A stretch of DNA of 35,738 nt, taken from NCBI GenBank assembly GCA_022711355.1, contig JAKLFE010000045.1:1-35738 (forward strand), in the 5' to 3' direction. This document shows positions 7,666-14,853 of this stretch, piece by piece; positions within the stretch are counted from its first letter, which is position 1; every line of letters begins with the position of its first letter. Origin of the DNA: Spirochaetota bacterium. Its GTDB lineage: Bacteria; Spirochaetota; Spirochaetia; Treponematales; Rectinemataceae. The notes beneath the pieces are model-generated. The model was not told the origin of the DNA and ran no database searches. It saw only the letters and a program-made list of their open reading frames with translations. The translations under genes and the position numbers were made by a program.

Positions 7666-8403
7666 ATGTCCGTCTTCGCGCGCCGAATGTCCTATGCCGA
7701 GGCGGTCGAGGGCCGCCGGCGGGTCGGCAGGCGGATCGCTTTCTTCCTCCTTTTCTTCATCTGCTTCGAGGTGGTTTCCTCCCTCTTCATCACCGCCTAC
7801 CGCAGCGGCTCCTCCTCGATGGCGCCGACGATCGAGGAGGACGAGTACCTCCTCGCGACCCCCCTCGCCTACGGCCCGCGCACCATCTTCGGCAAGCTAC
7901 CCTGGTCCTCGGCCCCCTCCCGCGGGGACATCGTGGTGGCCGACCCTCCCTACGCCCGCGGCGACGGCTTCTGGGGCGGCATGGCCGAGTCCCTCCTGCG
8001 CTTCGTCAGCTTCCAGCGGCTCTCGATCCACCGCGGCGACGACCCGACCCTGGCCGGTCCCCGCATCCTCCGCGTGATCGCCCTGCCCGGCGATCGGGTC
8101 ATGATGGAGGACTTTGTCTACAAGGTCCTGCCCGCCGGCACCGAACATTACCTCACCGAGTTCGAGCTCTCGCCCCAGCGCTACGACATCAGGCGAGCCG
8201 CGCTGCCCGCCGGCTGGACCGAGGGCCTGCCCGGCTCGGGCTCCATGGAGAGCCGCCTCCTCGGCCCCAAGGAATACTTCGTCGACGGGGATTCCCGGGG
8301 AGCCCTGGGCGGCTCGCGGCTCTGGGGACCCATCGGCAAGGAGCAGTTCCTCGCCAAGGTCCTCCTCCGCTACTGGCCCTTCAAGCGCTTCGGCGCCCCA
8401 TGA
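7666..8403 (+). CDS. lepB: Signal peptidase I (S26 family) with altered general-base position
   Basis: A 245-residue protein with one N-terminal membrane segment (about residues 24-44, AFFLLFFICFEVVSSLFI). SGSSSMAPT follows, with S51 as the expected nucleophile. Further S26 boxes are RGDIVVADPP (about 86), RVIALPGDRV (about 136) and GDSRGALGGSRLWG near the C-terminus. Signal peptidase I removes signal peptides from exported proteins at the outer face of the inner membrane. The lysine general base, normally in the (Y/I)KR(V/I)(I/V)G context, is replaced: the sequence is RILRVIALPGD, so residue 135 is Leu. Either another residue serves, the enzyme is altered, or a close lysine compensates. The start is the first ATG, preceded by GGGGGG. 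It overlaps hemW by 4 bp. Confidence 0.85.
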   Translation: MSVFARRMSYAEAVEGRRRVGRRIAFFLLFFICFEVVSSLFITAYRSGSSSMAPTIEEDEYLLATPLAYGPRTIFGKLPWSSAPSRGDIVVADPPYARGDGFWGGMAESLLRFVSFQRLSIHRGDDPTLAGPRILRVIALPGDRVMMEDFVYKVLPAGTEHYLTEFELSPQRYDIRRAALPAGWTEGLPGSGSMESRLLGPKEYFVDGDSRGALGGSRLWGPIGKEQFLAKVLLRYWPFKRFGAP

Positions 8404-9611
8404 TCGCCCCCGCTGCCCTGTATATCCACGTTCCGCTCTGCCGCTCCAAGTGCGCCTACTGCGATTTCTTCTCGCTGCCGGTTCCCGCGGGCGGCGATGA
8501 AACCTACGACCGGCTCGTCGCGGCGACCCTCGACCGCGCCGGCGTCCTCACCGAGCGCTTCGAGGCCGGGCCCTACCGCAGCGTCTTCGTCGGCGGGGGT
8601 ACCCCGACCGCCCTGCCCGATGCCGCCTTCGCCCGCCTCCTGCGGGGGCTCGCCGCCCTTGCTCCCGATCCGGAGGAATGGACGGTGGAGGCCAATCCCG
8701 AGAGCCTCTCCCCAGCCAAGCTCGAGGCCATGCTCGCCGCCGGGGTCACGCGGCTCAGCCTCGGCGTCCAGAGCCTGGACGATGGCCTTTTGCGCATCCT
8801 GGGGCGCCCCCACGACGCCGAGCTCGCCCTGAAGGCCATGGAGCTCGCCTCCTCCAGCGGGCTGGAGCTCTCGGCCGACCTGATGGCCTCCCTGCCCGAG
8901 CCGCCGGAAACGCGCGGCAGGCCTCGGGAGCTCGCTGCCGAGGCCGAGAGGCTCGCGGAGCTCGGGGCCGTCCACCTCTCTATCTACGACCTCGTCCTCG
9001 AAGGGGGGACTCCCCTGGCGGCCTCGCTCGCGTCGGGCCGCCTCTCCCCGAGGCCAGAGGAGCTCGACTGCGAGGAGCGCGAGGCCGCCGAGGCCGCCCT
9101 TGCCGCGCGAGGCTTCCGGCGCTACGAGATATCCAATTACGCCCTGCCCGGCTCGGAATGCCTGCACAACCTCGCCTATTGGCGGATGGACTCCTACCTC
9201 GGGGCCGGGCCCGGGGCCGTCTCGACCATCAGGACCGAGGGGGGCTGCTCGCTCCGCATCGAGGAATGGCGCGAGCCCGGGCGATACGGGCGCGAGGCGG
9301 CCGAGCTCGCCCGCGAGGAGCGCGTCCCGAGGCTCGAAAGCGCCTTCGAGGCCCTCATGATGGCCTTCCGAACCCGCTTCGGCCTCGACCTGGATGGCTT
9401 CGCCCGGCGTTTCGGCTGCGAGCTCGCCGAGCTCCTCCCCGAGACCCTCGCCTCCTGGGAAGGGAGGCTCGGTCCCGGCTGGGGCGGGGGCAGGAGCCTC
9501 GCGCTTGACGAGGTGGGCCTCGACCTGCAGAATCGATTCCTCGCGGATTGCCTGGGCGAGCTGGAGAGAACCGGCTTCCCGGGACGATCCCGAGCAGATA
9601 TCGCGCCCTAG
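8400..9611 (+). CDS. hemW: HemW-type radical SAM protein (HemN-like)
   Basis: A 403-residue protein. The cluster motif is CRSKCAYC (C14, C18, C21), followed by DFF rather than the further cysteine of true HemN. FVGGGTPT is the SAM-binding glycine motif, and HNLAYW (about residue 257) is the HNxxYW motif that marks heme-binding HemW. LSLGVQS and RYEISNYA are also family features. HemW is a heme chaperone, not the oxygen-independent coproporphyrinogen oxidase. The start ATG overlaps the lepB stop (ATGA), so translation is coupled. pdxY follows after 9 bp. The role is inferred from motifs. Confidence 0.9.
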   Translation: MIAPAALYIHVPLCRSKCAYCDFFSLPVPAGGDETYDRLVAATLDRAGVLTERFEAGPYRSVFVGGGTPTALPDAAFARLLRGLAALAPDPEEWTVEANPESLSPAKLEAMLAAGVTRLSLGVQSLDDGLLRILGRPHDAELALKAMELASSSGLELSADLMASLPEPPETRGRPRELAAEAERLAELGAVHLSIYDLVLEGGTPLAASLASGRLSPRPEELDCEEREAAEAALAARGFRRYEISNYALPGSECLHNLAYWRMDSYLGAGPGAVSTIRTEGGCSLRIEEWREPGRYGREAAELAREERVPRLESAFEALMMAFRTRFGLDLDGFARRFGCELAELLPETLASWEGRLGPGWGGGRSLALDEVGLDLQNRFLADCLGELERTGFPGRSRADIAP

Positions 9612-9620
9612 GGAGTCCAT

Positions 9621-10475
9621 ATGGCCATCCTCTCCATCCAGTCGCACGTCGCCTACGGCCACGTCGGGAACCGAGCGGCGGTCTTCCCGCTCGAGCGCCT
9701 CGGCTACGAGGTCTGGCCGATCAACACCGTGCAGTTCTCCAACCATACGGGCTACGGGTCCTGGAAGGGCGAGGTCTTCACGAGCGCCCACATCGAGCTC
9801 GTCTGGAGCGGGGTGAAGGACCGCGGCGCCCTCGCTTCCTGCGAGGCCGTGCTCTCCGGCTACATGGGGGCCGCCGAGATCGGCACGGCCGTGCTGGGCG
9901 CCGTGGACGACGTGCGGAAGGCCAACCCCGAGGCGATCTACTGCTGTGACCCGGTCATGGGCGACTACGGACGGGGCTTCTTCGTCGGCGAGGGCATACC
10001 CGGCTTCATCGAGACCAGGGCCGCCCGCTGGGCCGACATCATCACGCCGAACCAGTTCGAAGCCGAGGCCCTCTCCGGCGGGGTCATCTCCGACCTCGAG
10101 AGCGCCAAGCGGGCGGCCGAGTCGATCCACGAGCTCGGCCCGCGCATCGTCCTTATCACGAGCTTCGAGCCCTCGGGCGGCTCCGGCTCGGAGATCTCGA
10201 TGTTCCTCTCGGACGGGAAGGAGTTCCGCACGGTCACGACGCCTCGCCTGCCCCTCGATCCCGCCCCCAACGGGGCCGGGGACCTCTGCGCCGCGCTGTT
10301 CCTCGGCCGCTACCTCGAGACCCGCGACCCGGCCGAGTCCCTGGAGCTGATGACGGACTCGGTCTTCGCGATCCTGGAGCGGAGCCTCGCCGACGGCTCC
10401 CGGGAGCTTCGCCTCGTCCAGGCCCAGGAGGCCATCGCGCGGCCCGAGCGGCGCTTCTCCTCGAGGCGGGTCTAG
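9621..10475 (+). CDS. pdxY: Pyridoxal kinase (PdxY/PdxK, ribokinase-like)
   Basis: A 284-residue kinase with the typical N-terminus LSIQSHVAYGHVGN, NTVQFSNHTGYG, and the active-site block PNGAGDLCAALFLGRYLE (about residues 216-233), with the catalytic Asp in GAGD. YCCDPVMGD is another family signature. It phosphorylates pyridoxal to pyridoxal 5'-phosphate using ATP, in vitamin B6 salvage. AGGGAG precedes the ATG. The gene ends the lepB-hemW-pdxY operon and faces a convergent gene across a strong hairpin. PdxY fits better than PdxK on the opening motif, but the two are close. Confidence 0.9.
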   Translation: MAILSIQSHVAYGHVGNRAAVFPLERLGYEVWPINTVQFSNHTGYGSWKGEVFTSAHIELVWSGVKDRGALASCEAVLSGYMGAAEIGTAVLGAVDDVRKANPEAIYCCDPVMGDYGRGFFVGEGIPGFIETRAARWADIITPNQFEAEALSGGVISDLESAKRAAESIHELGPRIVLITSFEPSGGSGSEISMFLSDGKEFRTVTTPRLPLDPAPNGAGDLCAALFLGRYLETRDPAESLELMTDSVFAILERSLADGSRELRLVQAQEAIARPERRFSSRRV

Positions 10476-10482
10476 ACGAAAA

Positions 10483-10508
10483 AAGGCCGCGGGTCTCCCC
10501 GCGGCCTT
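10483..10508 (-). terminator. Intrinsic terminator for the leftward exported-protein gene
   Basis: A perfect 11-bp stem (AAGGCCGCGGG, 10483-10493, with 10498-10508) closes a 4-nt loop. On the minus strand it is followed by a run of six T (A run at 10479-10484 on the plus strand). It may also stop pdxY transcripts, although the plus-strand side lacks a T run. Confidence 0.85.
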
Positions 10509-10525
10509 GCCTCGCGCCTAGGCTC

Positions 10526-11299
10526 TCAGAGCTTGGCCGCCTTGAGCTCCTCCATCTTCTCCTTCTGGTCGAGGGTCGGCTTGGGCAGGGCGTCGAAGGC
10601 CGCGCGCGCGCGGGCGGCGAGCTCGACCGCGTACTCCATGTCGGACTTTCCCGCCGGGACGCCCTTGGATCCGTCCTTGTTGAAGGAGGCGCTCTTGTTC
10701 CTCGACTTGAGCGCCATGGCGAAATCCGTGAGGTACCAGATGTTCGTCGGGCCCAGCTCGAGGGCCTTGGCGTAGAGCTGGCCCATGCGGGTCTTGTCGC
10801 CGCCGGCCACGGAGGGGACGGCGTCGTCGACCTTGGCCTTGAGGTAGTAGGGGTCGGCGAAGGTCGGGTCGATGGCCAGGGCCTTGTCGCTGTTCGAGCG
10901 CATGTCGCTGGTCATGAAGAGGGCGTTCAAGACCCCCATGGCCTGGCCCTTCTGGCCCATGGCGACGCCGTACCAATAGTAGACCTCGGCCCGGTCCCGG
11001 GGACCGCCCTTGGCGACCTCGAGGAGGGGCTTGCCGAAGTTGATGGCCTCGTCGAACTTGGCCAGCTTCTCGGCCTTCTTCTCCTTGGGCATCTGCACCG
11101 CGACCTCCTGGATGCAGCGGATGAGGCGGTACACGACCGCGGCCTGGGGATCGGCCTTGTCGTAGAGGGCGTTCAGCGCGGCCAGCTCCTCGGAGAGCTT
11201 GCGCTCGTCGTGGAGATCGTCGAGGGCGGCGAAGTCCTGGGCCGCGAGGGACGAGGCCGCGAAGAGGGCCGCGAGGGCGAGTGCGAGGTAACGTTTCAC
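10526..11299 (-). CDS. Exported TPR-like protein of unknown function
   Basis: A 257-residue protein with a cleavable signal peptide (basic MKRY, then LALALAALFAASSLAAQ, likely cut after SLAA or LAAQ). The mature part is helical and repeat-like: RAEVYYWYGVAMGQKGQ, SDKALAIDPTFADPYYLKAK and YAKALELGPTNIWYL resemble TPR units of the TatT/RMD-like kind seen in treponemes. It is probably periplasmic; there is no lipobox. The start is GTG at 11299-11297, fixed by an excellent AGGAGGA 5-6 nt upstream. It has its own promoter (11322-11350) and terminator (10483-10508), so it is a single-gene unit. Function unknown. Confidence 0.8.
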   Translation of the reverse strand: MKRYLALALAALFAASSLAAQDFAALDDLHDERKLSEELAALNALYDKADPQAAVVYRLIRCIQEVAVQMPKEKKAEKLAKFDEAINFGKPLLEVAKGGPRDRAEVYYWYGVAMGQKGQAMGVLNALFMTSDMRSNSDKALAIDPTFADPYYLKAKVDDAVPSVAGGDKTRMGQLYAKALELGPTNIWYLTDFAMALKSRNKSASFNKDGSKGVPAGKSDMEYAVELAARARAAFDALPKPTLDQKEKMEELKAAKL

Positions 11300-11321
11300 C
11301 TATCTCCTCCTGTTGCGGATC

Positions 11322-11350
11322 ATGATACGACGCGGGGCCCCCGCGGTAAA
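11322..11350 (-). promoter_or_regulatory. Promoter of the exported TPR-like protein gene
   Basis: On the minus strand, -35 TTTACC (11350-11345) and -10 TATCAT (11327-11322) are 17 bp apart. The start site would be about 16 nt before the GTG, leaving room for the AGGAGGA ribosome-binding site. Confidence 0.55.
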
Positions 11351-11356
11351 GCCCGC

Positions 11357-11372
11357 GGCGGGATCGCCCGCC
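11357..11372 (-). terminator. Hairpin just past the stop codon of the MBL-fold gene
   Basis: GGCGGG (11357-11362) pairs with CCCGCC (11367-11372) across a 4-nt loop. It lies directly after the stop of the leftward MBL-fold gene and before the next promoter. No T run follows, so it may act with another factor or only protect the RNA end. Confidence 0.35.
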
Positions 11373-11978
11373 TCAGACGAAGAAGTCGTAGCGGTCGGAG
11401 ACCCGCTCGGCGTAGCCCGGCTCGAGCCCGACGTTGAAGCGGCGCTCCGTCCCGACGGTGGAGGGCGGGCCGTGCCCGGGGAGGAGGACGCACTCGTCGG
11501 GAAGGGAGAAGACGCGCTCGTCGAGGCGGCGCTTGAGGGTCGCGGCGTTGTGGGTGCTGAGGGTCTTGCCGAGGATCCCCGCGTGGAGGGCGTCGCCCGT
11601 GAAGACGAGGTGCCCGACGCGGTAGGCCACCGAGTCGGGGGAGTGGCCGGGGAGGAAATGGGGCAGGACCTCGAAGCCGCAGCACGAGAAGGGCTCGCCG
11701 TCCCGGACGGGCCGGGACGGGAAGCCGAGGACCTGGGCGTTGGCCGCGTAGATCAGGGGGTCGTAGATCTTGAGAAGGGTCTTCAGGCCCCGCACGTGGT
11801 GGGTGTGGTTATGGGTGACGAGGACGCCCTTGAGCCCGTAGCCGTTGCGCTCGATGTAGCCCAGGAGGGTGGCGTTCATCTCCGCCGGGTCGACGACGAG
11901 GGCCTCCTTGGTCGCGTCGTTGCCCAGGAGGTAGACGTTGGAGAAGCCGTAGAGCGAGTAGTGGTGATAAAGCTTCAT
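11373..11978 (-). CDS. Metallo-beta-lactamase-fold hydrolase, glyoxalase II-like, with altered metal motif
   Basis: A 201-residue MBL-fold protein. Metal-site motifs in order are THNHTHH (residues 55-61), LPGHSPDS, FTGDALHAG and LLPGHGP. In the family the first is usually THxHxDH; here the Asp is His60, so the dinuclear site has an unusual ligand while all other ligands are kept. The likely substrate is a thioester or similar small molecule, but this cannot be read from the sequence. The ATG overlaps the end of the pentapeptide-repeat gene by 4 bp (ATGA), so the two are co-translated. The gene is not long enough to include the C-terminal helical domain of true glyoxalase II. Confidence 0.8.
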   Translation of the reverse strand: MKLYHHYSLYGFSNVYLLGNDATKEALVVDPAEMNATLLGYIERNGYGLKGVLVTHNHTHHVRGLKTLLKIYDPLIYAANAQVLGFPSRPVRDGEPFSCCGFEVLPHFLPGHSPDSVAYRVGHLVFTGDALHAGILGKTLSTHNAATLKRRLDERVFSLPDECVLLPGHGPPSTVGTERRFNVGLEPGYAERVSDRYDFFV

Positions 11979-12574
11979 AGGTAGAGGTGCTCCAGGTCCC
12001 TGATGGCCTCCATCGTGTTCGAGCCCTTGAAGGAGACGTTGGCCTGCCGGGCGGGGATGATGTAGACCCGCTTGAGGTCGCAGTCGACGAAATCGGAGTT
12101 CTCGATCTCGCCGCGTATGAAGCGCGAGTCGTAGAGGTTCGAGCCGTTGAAGGTGCTTTCCCGGATCCTGGCGCCGTCAAAGTTGCAGTGGAGGAGCTCG
12201 GTGCTCTCGAAGGAGGAATTCTGGATATCGCAGCCGCCGAAGGAGCAGAATTGCGCGTTGGCCGTGGAGAAGTCGCAGGAATCCACCGAGGATCCGTCGA
12301 AGAAGCAGAGGATGAAGGTCGTGTTCGTGAACAGAACGCTCTTGAAGGAGGAGGCCATGAAGGAGCAGCCGAAGAAGCGCTTGCGCGAGAGGTCGAGCCC
12401 CTCGAGGGAGAGGCCGGCGAGGTTCAGGTCCTTGACGGTCGCCCCCGCGGAGAGGAGCTCCTGAGCGCGGGCCAGCGCCGAGCCCCGGTCGGGCGCGTGG
12501 CGGAGGCAGGTCCCGAGCCCCGCGAAGGCCGCGCCCTGGCAGAGGGGCTCCGAGCACCGATCGTAGGGGTACAT
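11975..12574 (-). CDS. Pentapeptide-repeat protein with N-terminal cysteine motif
   Basis: A 199-residue protein. The N-terminus, MYPYDRCSEPLCQGAAF followed by CLRH, holds Cys/His residues that could bind zinc. From about residue 48 the protein is a run of five-residue repeats with Leu or Phe at the central position (LNLAGLSLEGLDLS, then CSFMASSFKSVLFTNTTF, then FDGARIRESTFNGSNL). Such repeats fold as a right-handed quadrilateral beta-helix, and the family has no common function. It is followed with a 4-bp overlap by the MBL-fold gene. The start ATG lies 8 nt after a -10-like TATAGC and lacks a ribosome-binding site. Confidence 0.85.
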   Translation of the reverse strand: MYPYDRCSEPLCQGAAFAGLGTCLRHAPDRGSALARAQELLSAGATVKDLNLAGLSLEGLDLSRKRFFGCSFMASSFKSVLFTNTTFILCFFDGSSVDSCDFSTANAQFCSFGGCDIQNSSFESTELLHCNFDGARIRESTFNGSNLYDSRFIRGEIENSDFVDCDLKRVYIIPARQANVSFKGSNTMEAIRDLEHLYL

Positions 12575-12582
12575 GGTGACAA

Positions 12583-12609
12583 GCTATACGAAGCCCGCCC
12601 CGGGCACAA
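12583..12609 (-). promoter_or_regulatory. Possible leaderless-type promoter of the pentapeptide-repeat gene
   Basis: On the minus strand, TTGTGC (12609-12604) and TATAGC (12588-12583) are 15 bp apart, shorter than ideal. The -10 box ends 8 nt before the ATG at 12574. Confidence 0.35.
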
Positions 12610-12660
12610 GCAGGGCGCCTGGGAGGGGGCCGAGGCGCTCGCCCTTGGCCTCGGCTCGGC

Positions 12661-12690
12661 TTGCGCCGCCGGCTCAAAAGACCGTATGAT
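12661..12690 (+). promoter_or_regulatory. Leaderless-type promoter of the zinc-ribbon/murI operon
   Basis: TTGCGC (12661-12666) and TATGAT (12685-12690) are 18 bp apart. The -10 box ends exactly 6 nt before the ATG at 12697, so the expected +1 is the A of the start codon. No ribosome-binding site is present. Confidence 0.6.
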
Positions 12691-12696
12691 CATGCC

Positions 12697-12993
12697 ATGT
12701 GCTCTTTCTGCGGCGCCCCCCTTCCGAGCGAGCGGAAGCCGGGCTTCAACGAGACCTGCGAGAGCTGCGGGAAAGACCTCCACTCCTGCCGCAACTGCCG
12801 TTTCTACAAGGCCGGAGCCCGCTGGGACTGCGCCGAGACCATAGAGTCCCCCGTCCCCGACAAGGATCGGCGGAACTACTGCGAGTGGTTCGAGGCCGAC
12901 CCTCGCCTCAGCTCCGGCACCGAGGGAAGGAAGGGCGAGCGCGACGCGGCCGCCGAGGCCCGCCGCAGGCTCGACTCCCTTTTCGGCGGCTGA
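12697..12993 (+). CDS. Small cysteine-rich (zinc-ribbon) protein
   Basis: A 98-residue protein with CxxC pairs at C2/C5, C21/C24 and C31/C34, plus C45 and C62. CRNCRFYKAG, WDCAETIESPVPDKD and RRNYCEWFE match a recognisable but uncharacterised bacterial family (NCRFY...C.E...V.DK...N.C..F). It probably binds one or two zinc ions; there is no signal peptide. The role is unknown. It starts an operon with murI 4 bp downstream. The ATG is 6 nt after a -10 box, so the mRNA appears leaderless. Two other ATG triplets nearby (12686, 12692) are out of frame. Confidence 0.8.
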   Translation: MCSFCGAPLPSERKPGFNETCESCGKDLHSCRNCRFYKAGARWDCAETIESPVPDKDRRNYCEWFEADPRLSSGTEGRKGERDAAAEARRRLDSLFGG

Positions 12994-12997
12994 TCCC

Positions 12998-13813
12998 ATG
13001 GCTCCCGATCCCCGTCCCATCGCCTTCTTCGATTCCGGCGTCGGCGGCCTGCCCTACCTGGAAGCGGCCAGGCCCCTCCTACTGGGCGAGCGCTTCGCCT
13101 ACCTTGCCGACCGAGGCGGCTTCCCCTACGGCACTAAGACTCGCGAGCAGGTACGCGCCCGCGTCCTCGAGGTCGTGGAGGCGATCAGGAGGCGCTTCGA
13201 TCCCAAGGTCCTCGTCATCGCCTGCAATACCGCGTCGCAGGCCGCCCTCGAGGCGGTCCGCAAGGCCAATCCCGGCCTGCCGGTCATCGGCACCGTGCCC
13301 GCCGTGAAGCCCGCCGCCCTGCGCACGAGGAGCGGGACTATCGGCGTGATGGCCACGGCTCGGGCGGTCGAGGATCCCTACCTGGACGAGCTCGTAGCCA
13401 GGCACGCCCCCGGGGTCCGCGTCCTCCGCGAGGCGGCCCAGGACCTCGTCTCCTTCGTGGAGCTCCGCTATCCCGGCTCGACCGAGGCCGAGCGCCTCGC
13501 CGCCGTCGAGGGCCACGCGAGGCGCCTCGTCGAGCTCGGGGCCGACGAGATCGTCCTCGCCTGCACCCACTTCCTCCACGTGGCCGCCGATATAGCGCGA
13601 GCGGCCGGCGCCGGCGTGGAGGTGGTCGATTCCCGCGACGGCGTGGCGAGGCGGCTCGCCTCGATCCTCGCGGAGCGGGCCCTGGGAGCTCCCGAAGGAT
13701 CGCCCGGCGGCGGGCTCTTCGCCCTGACGGGCCCCGGCCCCTTCGAGCCCGGGTACGCCGTTTTCGCCGCGCGCTTCGGCCTCGAAGGCCCCGTGGCCCT
13801 GGATTTGGGGTGA
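12998..13813 (+). CDS. murI: Glutamate racemase
   Basis: A 271-residue protein with both catalytic cysteine motifs, ACNTAS (about residue 75) and ACTHF (about 187), and the N-terminal FFDSGVGGLPYL. It interconverts L- and D-glutamate to supply D-Glu for peptidoglycan. The ATG lies 4 bp after the stop of the zinc-ribbon gene. The stop overlaps the GTG start of rsgA (GTGA), so translation is coupled. Family and function are clear. Confidence 0.95.
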   Translation: MAPDPRPIAFFDSGVGGLPYLEAARPLLLGERFAYLADRGGFPYGTKTREQVRARVLEVVEAIRRRFDPKVLVIACNTASQAALEAVRKANPGLPVIGTVPAVKPAALRTRSGTIGVMATARAVEDPYLDELVARHAPGVRVLREAAQDLVSFVELRYPGSTEAERLAAVEGHARRLVELGADEIVLACTHFLHVAADIARAAGAGVEVVDSRDGVARRLASILAERALGAPEGSPGGGLFALTGPGPFEPGYAVFAARFGLEGPVALDLG

Positions 13814-14853
13814 GCGCGGTGCGCGGGCTCGTCCTCTCGGGCGCGAACAACCTGTTCTCGGTCCTCTGCGACGACGGCCGGTCGCTCCTGTGCGCCATAA
13901 AGGGGAAGCGCCTCAAGGACATCTCGGGAGCCTACAATTCCCTCGCCGCCGGCGACCGGGTCGAAGTGGCGGCCGACCCCGGGAACCCCGGCCGGGGACT
14001 GGTCACGGCCCTCGAGGGCCGGCGCAACGTCTTCGGCCGCTACAACGAGAAGGGCAAGGCGCGCCAGGCCATAGCGGCCAACGTGGACCTCGTGGTCTGC
14101 GTGAGCTCCCCGCGGCTGCCGCCCTTCCGGCCTCGCTTCGTCGACCGGGTCGCCGTCCTCGCCGAGGCGGCCGGGGCCCCCCTCCTGGTGCTGCTCAACA
14201 AGGCCGACCTCGGCGTGGACGCCCAGACCGAGGACCGGCTCGCCGTCTACCAGGAGCTCGGCTACGACGCCATGCTCTGCTCGGCGGAGACGGGTGAGGG
14301 CGTCGACGAGCTGCGCGCCTGGATCGACGGCGGCACCTCGGTCTTCGTCGGCCAGTCGGGGGTCGGGAAGTCGAGCCTCCTGAACGCCATCGAGCCGGGG
14401 CTCGGGCGCCGCGTCGGCGAGGTCTCCGAGAAATTCGACCGCGGCGTCCATACGACCACGATGGCCGAGCTCACGGTGCTGGCCGACGGCCGGACCAAGG
14501 TCATCGACACGCCCGGGGTCCGCCGCCTCGCCCTCCGCGGCATCGATCCCGAGGGCCTCGACGCCTACTTCCCCGAGCTCGCCGAGCTATCCCCCCTCTG
14601 CGCCTTCGGCCTTTCCTGCAGCCATCGCGGCGAAGAGGGCTGCAGGATAGCCGCCGCGGTCGAGGAGGGCTCGGTCCATGCCGACCGCTACGAGAGCTAC
14701 CTGCGCATCCGCGCCGAGCTCGAGGCTACCGCGGAGTACCGCTCCCGCGAGGGCAAGCCGCCCGAGGCCAAGTCGCGGGGCGACGGGGCCCGGAGAGCGA
14801 GCCGCCGCGGCCCCCGGGCGGCCCGCCACCGAGGAGACGACGATGACGAATGA
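13810..14853 (+). CDS. rsgA: RsgA (YjeQ/EngC), small-subunit ribosome assembly GTPase
   Basis: A 347-residue circularly permuted GTPase. The motif order is NKAD (G4, about residue 129), then SAETGEGVDEL (G5), GQSGVGKSSLLN (G1, about 181) and DTPGVRR (G3, about 233). The N-terminal region is the OB fold. The C-terminal zinc site is CAFGLSCSHRGEEGC (about 264-278). RsgA matures the 30S subunit. The GTG start overlaps the murI stop by 4 bp. The tail is a disordered, very basic stretch ending RHRGDDDDE, partly overlapping the mutS2 start by 11 bp, so the tail may be under little constraint. Confidence 0.95.
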   Translation: MSAVRGLVLSGANNLFSVLCDDGRSLLCAIKGKRLKDISGAYNSLAAGDRVEVAADPGNPGRGLVTALEGRRNVFGRYNEKGKARQAIAANVDLVVCVSSPRLPPFRPRFVDRVAVLAEAAGAPLLVLLNKADLGVDAQTEDRLAVYQELGYDAMLCSAETGEGVDELRAWIDGGTSVFVGQSGVGKSSLLNAIEPGLGRRVGEVSEKFDRGVHTTTMAELTVLADGRTKVIDTPGVRRLALRGIDPEGLDAYFPELAELSPLCAFGLSCSHRGEEGCRIAAAVEEGSVHADRYESYLRIRAELEATAEYRSREGKPPEAKSRGDGARRASRRGPRAARHRGDDDDE

